64,000 bases of DNA from JANXLS01 sp038227045 (GTDB lineage: Bacteria > Planctomycetota > SZUA-567 > H5-PLA8), in the NCBI GenBank assembly GCA_038227045.1, contig JBBRQD010000006.1:1-64000 (forward strand), read 5' to 3'. Of the stretch, positions 46,932-55,998 are shown one piece after another; position 1 is the stretch's first letter; each line of letters opens with the position of its first letter. Below the pieces are notes generated by a model. It did not search any database. It was given only the letters and a program-made list of their open reading frames with translations, and was not told where the DNA came from. The translations under genes were made by a program, and so were the position numbers.

Positions 46932-49724
46932 TCAAAACGAATCGAGCGTTTCCGCTGCAATTTTGCGCACCGCTGGATCCCGATCAAAGAGCAGGCGTTC
47001 GACGGCCGGCCGCACTTCGGCAGCAAGCGGCTTGAGTGCGCGCATCGCCGCATGGGCGCTGGCGGCGTCGCCGGTTCGCAACAGGCGCATCAGCGCCGGA
47101 GCCACTCCGGGGTGGCACGGTTGCATTGTGGCATAGCCACCCAGTCGCTCCGCACCCATGGTGCGTGTGGACGCCGAGTTGCCTGGCAGTGTGAATTCGA
47201 ACAGGCGCGGCACGGTGAGGTTCGCGTCCGCTTTAAGGGCCGCAAGCACGCACAACGGCCAATAGCTTCGCGCGCTGCGATCAGTGGAGACGGTCGCGGT
47301 CAAAATCGGCACGGCAGGCTCGCCGATTTCGAGCAATGCGTCGTACGCCGCGCGGCACACGCTGTCGTCGCCATCGTAAAGCGCTGCCGCCAGCGCGCCG
47401 GCGCGTTCGGGGATCCCGGCATCCAGCGCCGGGCGCGACTGCCCCAGCGCCCACACCGCCCATTTGCGCCGCGACGCAAACAACTCGCCGCGAATGACGC
47501 CCGCTAGAAAGGGAATCGCTTCGGGATCCTTCTCCGGCCCGATCAAGCGCAACGCGTCGTACGCGGCGTGCGCTTCGGCTTCGTCGGCGCTTTGGGCCAG
47601 TTCCACGAGCGCCGGCAGAGCCTCGGCCGCCGCCGCGCCCAACAAACCCAGCGCTTTCGCCGAACGCACGCGAATCTCCGGGGAACCGCTGCGGATGTAC
47701 CCGGTCAGCGCCGGCACCGCCACGGCGGCATGCGGACGTAGCGCGCGCACCAGAGCTTTGGGGAATTCAGGATCGTCGGGCCAGGCATCTTCCGCGGCCG
47801 TTCTGGCCAGCGGAGCCGCCGCGTCCGTTGCGTTCGCGCCCAGATTCGCGAGCGTTTCAATCGCCGCCCGGCGGCTCTTGGGTTCCGATTCGAGCCATTT
47901 GATCAGCGTCGGAAGTGCTCCTGCCGCACCTGCGCCAAAATAACCCAGCGCCTGCGCTGCCGCGCGCCTGACGTGCGGATCGGGATCGTCCAGCGCTTTT
48001 GAAAGCGGATCGGCGTTCACCGCATTGGCACTATACAGGCGCAACGCCAAAGCCGCATCGGCGCGCCCGGCCGGTGACGCATTGGCCAGCGCTGCAAGCA
48101 ATTGCACTTCGGTGAACCCATCAAATGGTGTTAAACACGCCGGGGCGGCGGCATTGCGCGAGACATTCAACGCGGCGATCGCTGCAAGCCGTTGAAATGC
48201 CATGCTGGCGCTCTTGCCGGTTTTTTGATCAGGCTTCAATTCAGCGCTTCTTTCCGCAGATGCTTTTTGAAGTGCCTCCAACGTGCCGGCCGCGGCGGGA
48301 CCGATGCGGTTCAAGGTTGCCAACGCAAACAGTCGCACGCCATCGTCCTTGTCCTGTAATCGTCCAGCGATGTCCGCAAGGCAATCGCCGACGCCGACTG
48401 GCAGCGCGGGCTGGGTCTTCGAAGCGTCATCCCTCAGTTCTAAGAAGGTGCGATTTTCAGTATCGTCCGGATTTTCAGCATTTTCTAAAGTGGGTACGAC
48501 AAAGCGCGCGAGTATTCTCAATGCGGCGAGCCGCGATGAGGAGTAGTCGGAATGGAGCGCCTTGCGCAGCGCGGGAAGCGCATCCTTGCCCACTCCATAA
48601 AGCAGATCGTCCGCCGTAATCCAACGGAATGGCGCGAACGGATCGGCCTTCGCGCCCAAACTGTCGGCGAGCAATTCAAGCACGGCAGGATCGCGCACGC
48701 TCAGGTTCGCCGCACCGAAGATCTGCGCCTCGCGAGCGCGCCGGTCGGTTTCCTTGCGCGCCGCCTGAACCAGAGCGGGAAACGCGCGCCGCCCTGCGCG
48801 CTTCATGCTTCCAAGCGCATCTGCCGCTGCCGCACGGGTGAGCGGCGAACCCGCTGCCAGCGCGTGCAGCAGTGCATCGACGCCGGGATCCCCAATCGTG
48901 CGCAACGCCGCGTCTGCCTCTTTGGCGTCGCGAGAACTGAGCGCGGCCTTGGCCAGCGTCTCCAGTGCGGGAGGATAAGGGAACGCGCCGTTGTCGTTCA
49001 CTGTATTGGCTTTAAGCTTTGAATTGGCCGGCTTGGCTCCCGCCGATTTGGGATCGGTCGGCTTGCCATCAGCGGGCTTGCCTTCAGCTTCAGGAGGGAC
49101 GGCAATGTCCGGCAACACCGGTCCGCTGGGCGCATTCGGCGAGACAGGTGCAAAAGGTGAAGCCGGCATGGCCAGAACGATCAAGGCATCGAAGGCTTCC
49201 CGCCGCACCTCCACATTTCGATCCGATGCCGCGGCGACCACGGCTCTCCGCACGAAAGCCGAAGTTGGCGCGATTTGTATTAAGGCGCGGCACGCCACTG
49301 CCCGGCACGCGGGCGCTTCTATGACATTGTCAAGAACTGACATCAGCACCGATTCCGCGTCCCGTGCGTCAGCCCCCATCTTTCCCAGAGCGACTATCGC
49401 TAACCGGCCGATCGAGGGATCGTTGGATGTTTTTAAGATGACGAGTAGTGCCTGACTTGCCACAGACGCGCCGCTGGAAAGCGGACAGAGTTCCGTCACC
49501 GCTTCAAGCGCGATCTTAAGCCGTGTCGGATCGTCTTTCGTTTTAAGTGCCGCGATCCATTCCGGCGTCGTCTTGCCCTTATATAGTTCAAGCGGCGCAA
49601 AGGCGTCTGGAACAGGTGCGACCGGCCGTTCGGGATTAAGGGGCTCGGCGTCCCCTTCGCCCGCGCGGACGGATGCAAGCGCGGCGGCGACTAGCAGCAT
49701 AGACAGGAGAAAGGGGCGGAGCAT
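46932..49724 (-). CDS. Large secreted HEAT-repeat protein
   Basis: The 930-residue protein starts at the ATG at 49724, where the signal peptide begins (FLLSMLLVAAALASVRAGE). Almost all the rest is HEAT/PBS-lyase-type repeats: patterns such as DPHVRRAAAQALGYFGAGA, SPEIRVRSAKALGLLGAAA and DRNVEVRREAFDALIVLA recur more than fifteen times. A Pro/Lys-rich insert (about 215-245) breaks the series. HEAT solenoids bind proteins or membranes; the partner is unknown. A related type of protein occurs at 38084-39370. Planctomycetes encode many of them. Confidence 0.8.
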   Translation of the reverse strand: MLRPFLLSMLLVAAALASVRAGEGDAEPLNPERPVAPVPDAFAPLELYKGKTTPEWIAALKTKDDPTRLKIALEAVTELCPLSSGASVASQALLVILKTSNDPSIGRLAIVALGKMGADARDAESVLMSVLDNVIEAPACRAVACRALIQIAPTSAFVRRAVVAAASDRNVEVRREAFDALIVLAMPASPFAPVSPNAPSGPVLPDIAVPPEAEGKPADGKPTDPKSAGAKPANSKLKANTVNDNGAFPYPPALETLAKAALSSRDAKEADAALRTIGDPGVDALLHALAAGSPLTRAAAADALGSMKRAGRRAFPALVQAARKETDRRAREAQIFGAANLSVRDPAVLELLADSLGAKADPFAPFRWITADDLLYGVGKDALPALRKALHSDYSSSRLAALRILARFVVPTLENAENPDDTENRTFLELRDDASKTQPALPVGVGDCLADIAGRLQDKDDGVRLFALATLNRIGPAAAGTLEALQKASAERSAELKPDQKTGKSASMAFQRLAAIAALNVSRNAAAPACLTPFDGFTEVQLLAALANASPAGRADAALALRLYSANAVNADPLSKALDDPDPHVRRAAAQALGYFGAGAAGALPTLIKWLESEPKSRRAAIETLANLGANATDAAAPLARTAAEDAWPDDPEFPKALVRALRPHAAVAVPALTGYIRSGSPEIRVRSAKALGLLGAAAAEALPALVELAQSADEAEAHAAYDALRLIGPEKDPEAIPFLAGVIRGELFASRRKWAVWALGQSRPALDAGIPERAGALAAALYDGDDSVCRAAYDALLEIGEPAVPILTATVSTDRSARSYWPLCVLAALKADANLTVPRLFEFTLPGNSASTRTMGAERLGGYATMQPCHPGVAPALMRLLRTGDAASAHAAMRALKPLAAEVRPAVERLLFDRDPAVRKIAAETLDSF

Positions 49725-49875
49725 AAAAGTATACACAGAGTCAAACCACATGCGTCACCCCCTCAACCTTGGCATCCAAACCTCGATGGCTGTTCGATAA
49801 AAATGTTTGAAAATAATTTTAAGCCTGAATTAGCAGGGAAAATCGCAGATTTCGGCTCCTTTTTTTGAAAACGGC

Positions 49876-49903
49876 TTGCAAATAGTTTGAAGGCTTCTAA
49901 TAT
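49876..49903 (+). promoter_or_regulatory. Sigma-70-like promoter for the porin
   Basis: TTGCAA (49876-49881) and TAATAT (49898-49903) lie 16 bases apart in the AT-rich leader of the porin gene. The transcript would have a leader of about 120 bases. Sequence match only. Confidence 0.45.
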
Positions 49904-50029
49904 CGACCGGACTAAGCCCTAAACTTTGTATTGTTTAAGAGCATTTTTAAAGCGAAGAGGAATTCCTCACGGTACCGTCGGCGCGGCTTGCGGAGTGACT
50001 GTAGAGGGGCAGATTGAGGGGGGGTCGGG

Positions 50030-51610
50030 ATGATGCGAGCTAGGTTTGCTGGAATTCTCGCTGCGCTGTTGCTGGTTTCCAATTGCGCCGTACACGTGTT
50101 TGCCGGTTCTGCACAAGAAGAATTGCAGGAGTTGCGAGGCGAAGTGGCGAAGTTGCGCGAGCAGGTCAATGCCAATCGCGCCGCTGCTAACGCGTCCGTG
50201 CAAAGCACCGTCGACACCATGATGGACAACAAGTACGGCCCCGACGCCGCTGTCACCACCCGCACCGGAAAACTCGAAATCGGCGGTTTGTTGCAGGTCT
50301 GGTATTACTACGTCCAAAACAATTCTCGTGGTTTGTTTGACGATCCGACCGGCACTGGAGTGGTCGACACAAATACCGCGAGCGACAACGACAGCTTCCG
50401 TATTCGCCGCGCTGAATTGCGCTTTAAAATGGACATTCACGAGAATGTCAGCGCCTATGTGAAAATCGATCCGGCCGCCGAAGCCGCAAGCTTCCCGCAG
50501 CTTGGTGTCGGCCCCAAGCGCCTGGCGAATGTCTCACCTGAGTTTTTGAACGCGAATGGTCCGCTTCCGGGCTCCAGCGCTGCCGTTGTCAGTGCCGTGC
50601 AAACGGGTTCCGGACAAATTCCGACGCTGTTGCAGGACGCCATGATTAACTTCCACGGCGTCATTCCGCATCACGATTTCACGATCGGTCAGATGCTGAC
50701 CACATTCAACGAAGAGAGCTTCCAGGACAACGGCATGTTGGATTTTGCCGAACGCTCGTACATCGGCAACTTGAACAGCCGCGATTTGGGCAGCGTCCTT
50801 CACGGTTCCTGGTGGTGCCCGGGTGGCGGCGGTGTGTATCAGGGTGCTGGCGATTCCGGCCGGTTCCAGTATTGGCTGGGGCTGTACAACAGCGCTGGAA
50901 ATCTGCACGGGACCGCTGGGCAGCAATTGAATCGCAGCGACGACAACGATCACAAAGATTTCATCGGAACGATGCTGCTGCGCCCGATCTGGGACGACTG
51001 CTGGGGTAAATTGGAATTGGGCGTGTCGGTGCGTGGCGGTACTCACGGCGAAGACGGCAACGGCCATCCCGTAACGATTCCGACCAACGGATTGGATCGT
51101 CAGAGCACTTGGTCGATCGGTTACGACGGCTGGGCAAAATATTACGCTCCGGGCCCGCTAAAGGGGCTGTGGGTCAAGGGTGAAGCTCAGTGGCTTCACG
51201 ATCGCAACGCGGGATCGACGATCATTGATCTGGCTGCAAATGATTTCCAAAACGGTGGCGATCAGGCTCATCCCTACAGCACATTTGGCTATTGGGGAGC
51301 GATCGGTTACAAATTTTCCGACAGCCCGCTCTTCTGCGGCTGCCAAAATTCGATCTGGCGGAACTTCGAAGTGTTGGGACGCTACGAAAGCGCTCCGAAC
51401 GTGACGATTTCCGATCCGGTCAATCCGCTTCAAACGAACGTGTATCAGACCAAGATTTACACGGGCGGCATCAACTACTACATCAAGGGTGACCACGCGA
51501 AGATTCAGTTGAACTTCAACAAGTGCAACAATCCGCACGGTCCCCTCGGACAGCCTTTCCACAACGTCCGCAACGACAGCATGATTTTGAATTTCCAAGT
51601 GATGTGGTAA
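50030..51610 (+). CDS. Outer-membrane porin (OprO/OprP-like)
   Basis: The 526-residue protein has a signal peptide (about 1-25) and a short coiled-coil (EELQELRGEVAKLREQVNAN, about 30-50) that may trimerise the pore or bind peptidoglycan. The rest is beta-strand-rich with many aromatic girdle residues and ends VMW, the terminal aromatic signature for the BAM machinery. KLEIGGLLQVWYYY and FRIRRAELRFKMD resemble the start of phosphate-selective porin O/P proteins. Ion selectivity cannot be read from the sequence. A G-rich run precedes the ATG at 50030, a terminator follows, and the upstream gap carries a promoter, so it is a single-gene unit, possibly abundant. Confidence 0.75.
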   Translation: MMRARFAGILAALLLVSNCAVHVFAGSAQEELQELRGEVAKLREQVNANRAAANASVQSTVDTMMDNKYGPDAAVTTRTGKLEIGGLLQVWYYYVQNNSRGLFDDPTGTGVVDTNTASDNDSFRIRRAELRFKMDIHENVSAYVKIDPAAEAASFPQLGVGPKRLANVSPEFLNANGPLPGSSAAVVSAVQTGSGQIPTLLQDAMINFHGVIPHHDFTIGQMLTTFNEESFQDNGMLDFAERSYIGNLNSRDLGSVLHGSWWCPGGGGVYQGAGDSGRFQYWLGLYNSAGNLHGTAGQQLNRSDDNDHKDFIGTMLLRPIWDDCWGKLELGVSVRGGTHGEDGNGHPVTIPTNGLDRQSTWSIGYDGWAKYYAPGPLKGLWVKGEAQWLHDRNAGSTIIDLAANDFQNGGDQAHPYSTFGYWGAIGYKFSDSPLFCGCQNSIWRNFEVLGRYESAPNVTISDPVNPLQTNVYQTKIYTGGINYYIKGDHAKIQLNFNKCNNPHGPLGQPFHNVRNDSMILNFQVMW

Positions 51611-51638
51611 GCAGTCAACTAAGAATTTGCAGCAATGA

Positions 51639-51667
51639 AACCGGGCGCGGGTCGCCCGGTTTTTTTA
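51639..51667 (+). terminator. Intrinsic terminator of the porin gene
   Basis: ACCGGGCG (51640-51647) and CGCCCGGT (51653-51660) form an 8-bp stem with a five-base loop, followed by six T (51661-51666). It begins 29 bases after the porin stop codon. Confidence 0.93.
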
Positions 51668-51712
51668 TAGCCAGATATTTTTAGCACGCCGGTATGCGGA
51701 AATTTATCGGTG

Positions 51713-53002
51713 ATGAACCTGTCCCTGTTTCTTGAACCCCATCGGCTGCGCCGCTTCCTTCTGCAACTTTATCGCGCGGGCGTGATCCTGTTGCTGGCCA
51801 TGCTGGTCCGCAATCACCGCGTGCGCTTGCAGATCGACACCGATTTTCCCGTGACTCTCGCCGAAGTACTGCCCTTTTTACCGGACGCCTCGCGGCTTCA
51901 AGTCGATACCGAACGCATGGGCCTTGAAGTCCTCGACGCCAGGCGCGCACGTATTGGCTATGCCGTGCGCACGCAGCCGGTCTGCAAGGATATTGTCGGA
52001 TACTCAGGCCCGACCGACGCCATGCTCGTCTTCGATTCAAAATGGGTCGTTCGCGGTGTCAAGATTCGCGGCAGCCGCGACACCTACACGCACTTTTTCG
52101 ATGTCTCCACCGACCGCTATTTTCTGAAATCCTGGGAGGGCAAGACCTGGGAGCAGATTGCCGAAATGGATTTGAAGAAGGCCGGCGTTGAAGGTGTTTC
52201 GGGCGCGACATTGACCAGCATGGCCGTGGCGCGCAGCTTAGTCTTTCGGCTCAAGAATGGGGCTGCTATTACGTCTGCTGAGCCGCCGCCGGTGTCGTTT
52301 CACGCGGCCGATTTCGGGTTGCTTGCCGCGCTGGGGGGCGCGCTGCTGATTGCATTCAGCCGGTTGCGCGGCCTAAAATATCTGCGCGGATGGTGGCAAA
52401 TTGTACTCCTTGGTGGCGTTGGATTTCTGAACGGACAATTGCTGGCGGTGGCGCTTTTCGGCGGATGGGCTGTATCTGGAGTGGCGTGGCGGAGCGCCCC
52501 GGCGTTGGCCCTGCTCGCGGCTGCGGCGCTGTTGGTTCCGTGGATTTCGAAGAAGGCGTTGTACTGCCAATATTTCTGCCCGCATGGTGCGGCACAGGAG
52601 TGGATTCATCGTCTGGCGCCGAAGTCGTGGCGCATCAATTTGTCGCCGGGCGTATCGGCGGGATTGCGCTGGCTGCCCGGGCTGCTGCTGCTCGTCGCCT
52701 TGATCGTCACGATGCTCAAACTCCCCTGCGAACTGGCGGACATCGAACCCTTCGACGCATACGTTGTGCGCGCGTGGGGCGGAACAATGGCCGTCGCAGT
52801 GGCAGGACTTTTCGCGGCGCTATTCGTCCCGATGGCCTACTGCAAATTCGGCTGCCCAACCGGAGCCCTGCTCGAATTCATCCGCGCGCGAGGCCCCCAG
52901 GATCGGTTCAGTAAAAGAGACGCATTCGCGCTGATTTTGGTAGCGGCCACGATATGGATGTACGCCGACTACAGCCAAATCAAAGCCTGGATAGTAGGGT
53001 GA
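51713..53002 (+). CDS. NosR/NirI-like FMN and iron-sulfur membrane protein
   Basis: From the ATG at 51713 the protein has 429 residues. After one N-terminal helix (about 21-33) a periplasmic FMN-binding domain contains GVSGATLTS near 160-169; the SGAT motif is the usual site for covalent FMN attachment by ApbE. Helices follow near 200-215, 229-250, 264-278, 322-336 and 357-375. Two CxxxCP motifs, YCQYFCPHG (284-292) and YCKFGCPTG (377-385), mark cytosolic-side cluster or folding motifs shared with NapH and NosR. It lacks the C-terminal CX2CX2CX3C ferredoxin motifs of NosR. The role may be electron transfer across the inner membrane. A second protein with the same motifs is at 7651-9516; no ApbE is in the window. 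Confidence 0.78.
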   Translation: MNLSLFLEPHRLRRFLLQLYRAGVILLLAMLVRNHRVRLQIDTDFPVTLAEVLPFLPDASRLQVDTERMGLEVLDARRARIGYAVRTQPVCKDIVGYSGPTDAMLVFDSKWVVRGVKIRGSRDTYTHFFDVSTDRYFLKSWEGKTWEQIAEMDLKKAGVEGVSGATLTSMAVARSLVFRLKNGAAITSAEPPPVSFHAADFGLLAALGGALLIAFSRLRGLKYLRGWWQIVLLGGVGFLNGQLLAVALFGGWAVSGVAWRSAPALALLAAAALLVPWISKKALYCQYFCPHGAAQEWIHRLAPKSWRINLSPGVSAGLRWLPGLLLLVALIVTMLKLPCELADIEPFDAYVVRAWGGTMAVAVAGLFAALFVPMAYCKFGCPTGALLEFIRARGPQDRFSKRDAFALILVAATIWMYADYSQIKAWIVG

Positions 53003-53009
53003 AGATGAA

Positions 53010-53082
53010 AAGGTAACAAGGTGACAAGGTGAGGGGGGTGACAAGGTGAAACGGCGTGTGTTGTTTCACCCCCTCACCCCAA
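53010..53082. repeat. AAGGTGAC tandem and inverted repeat
   Basis: AAGGTAAC, AAGGTGAC, AAGGTGAG and AAGGTGAA follow one another at 53011-53050. The GGTGAGGGGGGTGA string (53027-53040) pairs with TTTCACCCCCTCACCC (53064-53079). This lies between the convergent NosR-like and DUF3472 genes and could act as a hairpin. Confidence 0.6.
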
Positions 53083-53088
53083 CATTTT

Positions 53089-53970
53089 TCACAGCCCCTC
53101 GGGAGGTTTCGGTGCCTCATTTTTCCCCGCCGGGCGTTCGAAAGTCGAATTCAAGTCGCGCGAGCGTTTGGCATCGCCGCCGGTTGCCAGATAGAAATCG
53201 CTCTCTTTTGAAATCCCCGCGTCGTTGTTCTCAAGCGGCGTCGCATCACCGGTGAATCGCGCTTTCAGCAGTTCGGCCCATTTTCCATCCAGCGTTCGAA
53301 CCCAGCCATTGCCAAACCGCGCACGGCGCTCCTCGCCCACGCTCTTGCCATCGCGGCGAAAATCTTCAACGAAGGAATACAAGCCCGTCAAGTGCGCGGT
53401 ATGAGCCGTCGTTTGAAATGTCGCGAGCTTCTTCCATTCTTTTTTTTCGGCGATGAAAAAGTAGCCCGTGTAAACGCTCGATTTTCCATCCGCTTTGCAC
53501 GAGACGAGAAATTTCTGTGTCTCGCCGATTTTCCAATCGAACGGAAACATGCTCTTGCCGCCGGTGCCTTCGCCACCAAAACGGCTGACAGTGACACCTT
53601 CGCCCTCGTACAGAACCTTGACGCGATCGTCGTCCTTGACGCTGCTCGGATCGTTCTGCTTGCCCGGATCCCAGACCGAAAACAGGACCACTTTTTTGCC
53701 GTTTCCCAGTTCTTGAATTCCGAAGTACCCGGAACGAAATCCGCACGCCATGAAATAAGTGCCGCGAGTGGACTGCTCGACCGTCGCTTCTGTGTAAAAA
53801 AGGTCCGCTTCAGCTTTGCCGCCGGCCGGCGCTGGAATGGGATAGCCTAGGTGCACGGAACGAGCCGCGCGAGGCGCAGGCTTCGGCTTTTCGTCTTCCG
53901 CATACACGGCGGCCAAACAAAGAAGAGTCATTGCGAAGAAAGCGGCGAACGAATAATTGCGTCGAATCAT
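53089..53970 (-). CDS. Secreted DUF3472 protein
   Basis: The 293-residue protein starts at the ATG at 53970 and has a signal peptide (FAAFFAMTLLCLAAVYAED). It shows the DUF3472 pattern: TRGTYFMACGFRSGYFGIQE near 69-88, FSVWDPG near 99-105, EGVTVSRFGGEGTGGKS near 123-139 and ARFGNGWVRTLDGKW near 231-245. DUF3472 is a beta-sandwich-like domain of unknown function common in planctomycetes and bacteroidetes, sometimes next to carbohydrate proteins. It lies downstream of xerC on the same strand after 80 bases. No catalytic motif is seen. Confidence 0.78.
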   Translation of the reverse strand: MIRRNYSFAAFFAMTLLCLAAVYAEDEKPKPAPRAARSVHLGYPIPAPAGGKAEADLFYTEATVEQSTRGTYFMACGFRSGYFGIQELGNGKKVVLFSVWDPGKQNDPSSVKDDDRVKVLYEGEGVTVSRFGGEGTGGKSMFPFDWKIGETQKFLVSCKADGKSSVYTGYFFIAEKKEWKKLATFQTTAHTAHLTGLYSFVEDFRRDGKSVGEERRARFGNGWVRTLDGKWAELLKARFTGDATPLENNDAGISKESDFYLATGGDAKRSRDLNSTFERPAGKNEAPKPPEGL

Positions 53971-54050
53971 GTGATACTCCCAAATTCGGTGAAACAAGTT
54001 TAACCGGTTTGATAACAGTGCCGTCACAAATTTGGTTGTGGTGCGGACGT

Positions 54051-54965
54051 TCATCCGCGCGGATGAAACTGCCGATGGACGCCCAGCAGCCGCTTGGCGT
54101 CCACGTGCGTATAGAGTTCTGTTGTCGTGACATCGGCGTGGCCCAGCATTTCCTGCACGGCGCGCAGATTCGCGCCGCCTTCGAGCAGGTGCGTGGCAAA
54201 GCTGTGACGCAGCGTATGCGGGCTGTATTTTCCGGCAAGGCCCGCGGCGCGGCCGTGCTTTTTGACCAGCGCCCAGACGTCCTCGCGCGCCATCGGCCGG
54301 CCGCCTTTGCTCAGGAAAAGCTTGCCGCCGTCTTTCGTGCCGCTCCAGCCTGGGCGTACGTGGACGAAATACGCCCGGATCGCGTCGAGTGCCGGGCGGC
54401 CGACCGGAATGATGCGCGTCTTGTCGCCTTTTCCGGTGACGCGCACGGTGGCCTCTTCGAAATTCAAGCCGTCAACGCGCAAGCCGCACAGTTCGCTGAC
54501 GCGCATGCCGGTGGCGTAAAGCAATTCCACAATGGCGCTGTCGCGCAGCGGAATCCTGCGCCGCCCCGTCCGTTCCATGGCTGCGGCCGGCGCTTGCGTG
54601 AGGGCCTGGGCGTTTTCTTGAGACAAAACGTGCGGCAGGCGCTTCCATTGTTTGGGCCGCTCGGCGTTGACCCCGGGATCGCGCTGCAGAGTTCCCTCGG
54701 AGACCAGGAATTTCAGAAAACTCTTCGCCGCCGCCAAGCTGCGTGCCGCAGACGAACTTTTGTACGTCTGCTTTTGAGCCAGAAATCCGGTGAACGCACA
54801 GACCGTGTCGGGAGTGACCGCCGCCGCCGAACCCTCGCCACAGGCTTGGCAATGCTCGGCAAATAGCTTCAAATCGCGGGCGTAGGACTCCAGCGTATTG
54901 GCGGAATAACCGCGCTCGACCACGATGTAGTCGAGAAAGGATTTGACGTCGGCGTCGAAACTCAT
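54051..54965 (-). CDS. xerC: Tyrosine recombinase XerC/XerD
   Basis: XerC-type recombinases resolve chromosome dimers at dif. The 304-residue protein is of normal length. The SAM-like N-terminal domain (about 5-95) is followed by the catalytic core with Arg155 (ATGMRVSE), Lys179 (GKGDK), His250 and Arg253 (HTLRH), His276 (LGHAD) and nucleophile Tyr285 (LYTHV). XerC and XerD cannot be told apart here, and a phage-type integrase is less likely because there is no attachment site or phage gene nearby. It is divergent from the broken globin sensor. Confidence 0.88.
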   Translation of the reverse strand: MSFDADVKSFLDYIVVERGYSANTLESYARDLKLFAEHCQACGEGSAAAVTPDTVCAFTGFLAQKQTYKSSSAARSLAAAKSFLKFLVSEGTLQRDPGVNAERPKQWKRLPHVLSQENAQALTQAPAAAMERTGRRRIPLRDSAIVELLYATGMRVSELCGLRVDGLNFEEATVRVTGKGDKTRIIPVGRPALDAIRAYFVHVRPGWSGTKDGGKLFLSKGGRPMAREDVWALVKKHGRAAGLAGKYSPHTLRHSFATHLLEGGANLRAVQEMLGHADVTTTELYTHVDAKRLLGVHRQFHPRG

Positions 54966-55277
54966 GGCATTCCATCTATCGGCTGACCCGGCGTCAAATC
55001 TTACATTTTTGTGCGGTCTTTCACTTTTGATGGTGCCGCGAAATCAAATCGCTAGAATAGAATATTCAATGAATGATCGGGCGCACCAGAATTCGCAGTC
55101 TAAATGATGCCTGCCGAGGCAAAGGAAGATTAATGGTAAGAAAAAGTCCAATTGTGCAAGCCACTTGCGATAGATCGAAAATAGCGCTGAAAAATGCGGG
55201 CATTTCGCCCTGTTTTCGCAGCGGTGCGAATTGGATTCCAAGCGTTGAGAAAATTGAATTGTTGAGCGGGTCGAGCC
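54966..55277. other. Gene-free gap between xerC and the broken globin sensor
   Basis: No coding sequence is supported in these 312 bases. TAGAAT near 55052 is a possible -10 box for the globin gene, but no -35 box at correct spacing was seen. Minus- and plus-strand frames in this gap look like shadows. Confidence 0.4.
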
Positions 55278-55873
55278 ATGAATGACAGCATTGAATCCTA
55301 TCGCAAATATATCGGCCTGGTTGATGCCGAAGTTGATGCATTGCGGGAAGCCCGTCCGCATATCGAACTGCATGCCGAGGCGTTTATTGAATGTTTCTAT
55401 GCGCACCTGAAAGCCTTTGAGGGAACGCAGGCGTTCTTGAAAGAGGACGTCCTTCATAGGCTGCTGACCGCCCAGCTTATTATTTGTTGAGCCTGTTTGA
55501 CGCAAAATTCGACGGATTATATCTGCAGAAGCGCCGTTCCATTGGACAAACGCATTTCCGCATTGGACTCGACTTCAAGTGGTACGTGGGTGCGTACGCC
55601 TTGTATCTCGATTACTTTGTGCCCGTCTTGAATAGCATATTCGAGAAAGACGAAATAAAGTGCGAGACGGCACAATCTGCGTTTCGCAAAGCCGTCCTGA
55701 TGGACATGTCCATCGTGCTGGACGCGTACAACGAATGCGGTAGGGCGGAATTGGAGGCACTCAGGACGCAGGTGCTTCATCAGGAAAAACGGGCCACGAT
55801 CGGGCCGCTCGCCAACGGGCTGGCGCATGAGATCGGCAACGTTGCCCATAGTACCAAAGGGGTTTCTTTTTGA
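55278..55873 (+). pseudogene. Frameshifted, truncated globin-coupled sensor kinase
   Basis: The first frame (55278-55490) gives a protoglobin start (YRKYIGLVDAEVDALREARPH) up to LLTAQLIIC and stops. The next frame (from about 55476) continues with AYYLLSLFDAKFDG, THFRIGLDFKWYVGAYALYLDYF and AECG-like helices, which is the rest of the sensor globin, including the region of the haem pocket. Inserting one G after CAG at 55475 (CAG GCT TAT TAT) joins them. The fused reading then reaches LANGLAHEIGN, the H-box of a histidine kinase, and diverges within 12 codons to a stop at 55873. No ATPase domain follows before the kinase at 55999. It is therefore both frameshifted and 3'-truncated; a sequencing error could explain the frameshift but not the missing end. 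Confidence 0.8.
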
Positions 55874-55998
55874 CGCCCCGTTGGTTCTGAAAACCTTTCA
55901 CCCCATCGCCTCGAACTCTTTCTCTGCTATAGATGTTTCCGGAAATCCCGCTAAAATGCCGGTCGTAATTTCATTGAGACGCGAAAGGCATTGACGCA

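Noticed and set aside
54051..54965. Integrase of a prophage or integrative element
   Set aside because: Length and motifs fit housekeeping XerC/D; no attachment repeats, phage or conjugation genes were seen nearby.
55484..55873. Independent second gene after the first globin fragment
   Set aside because: The frame continues the globin fold at the exact residue where the first frame stops, so one broken gene is simpler.
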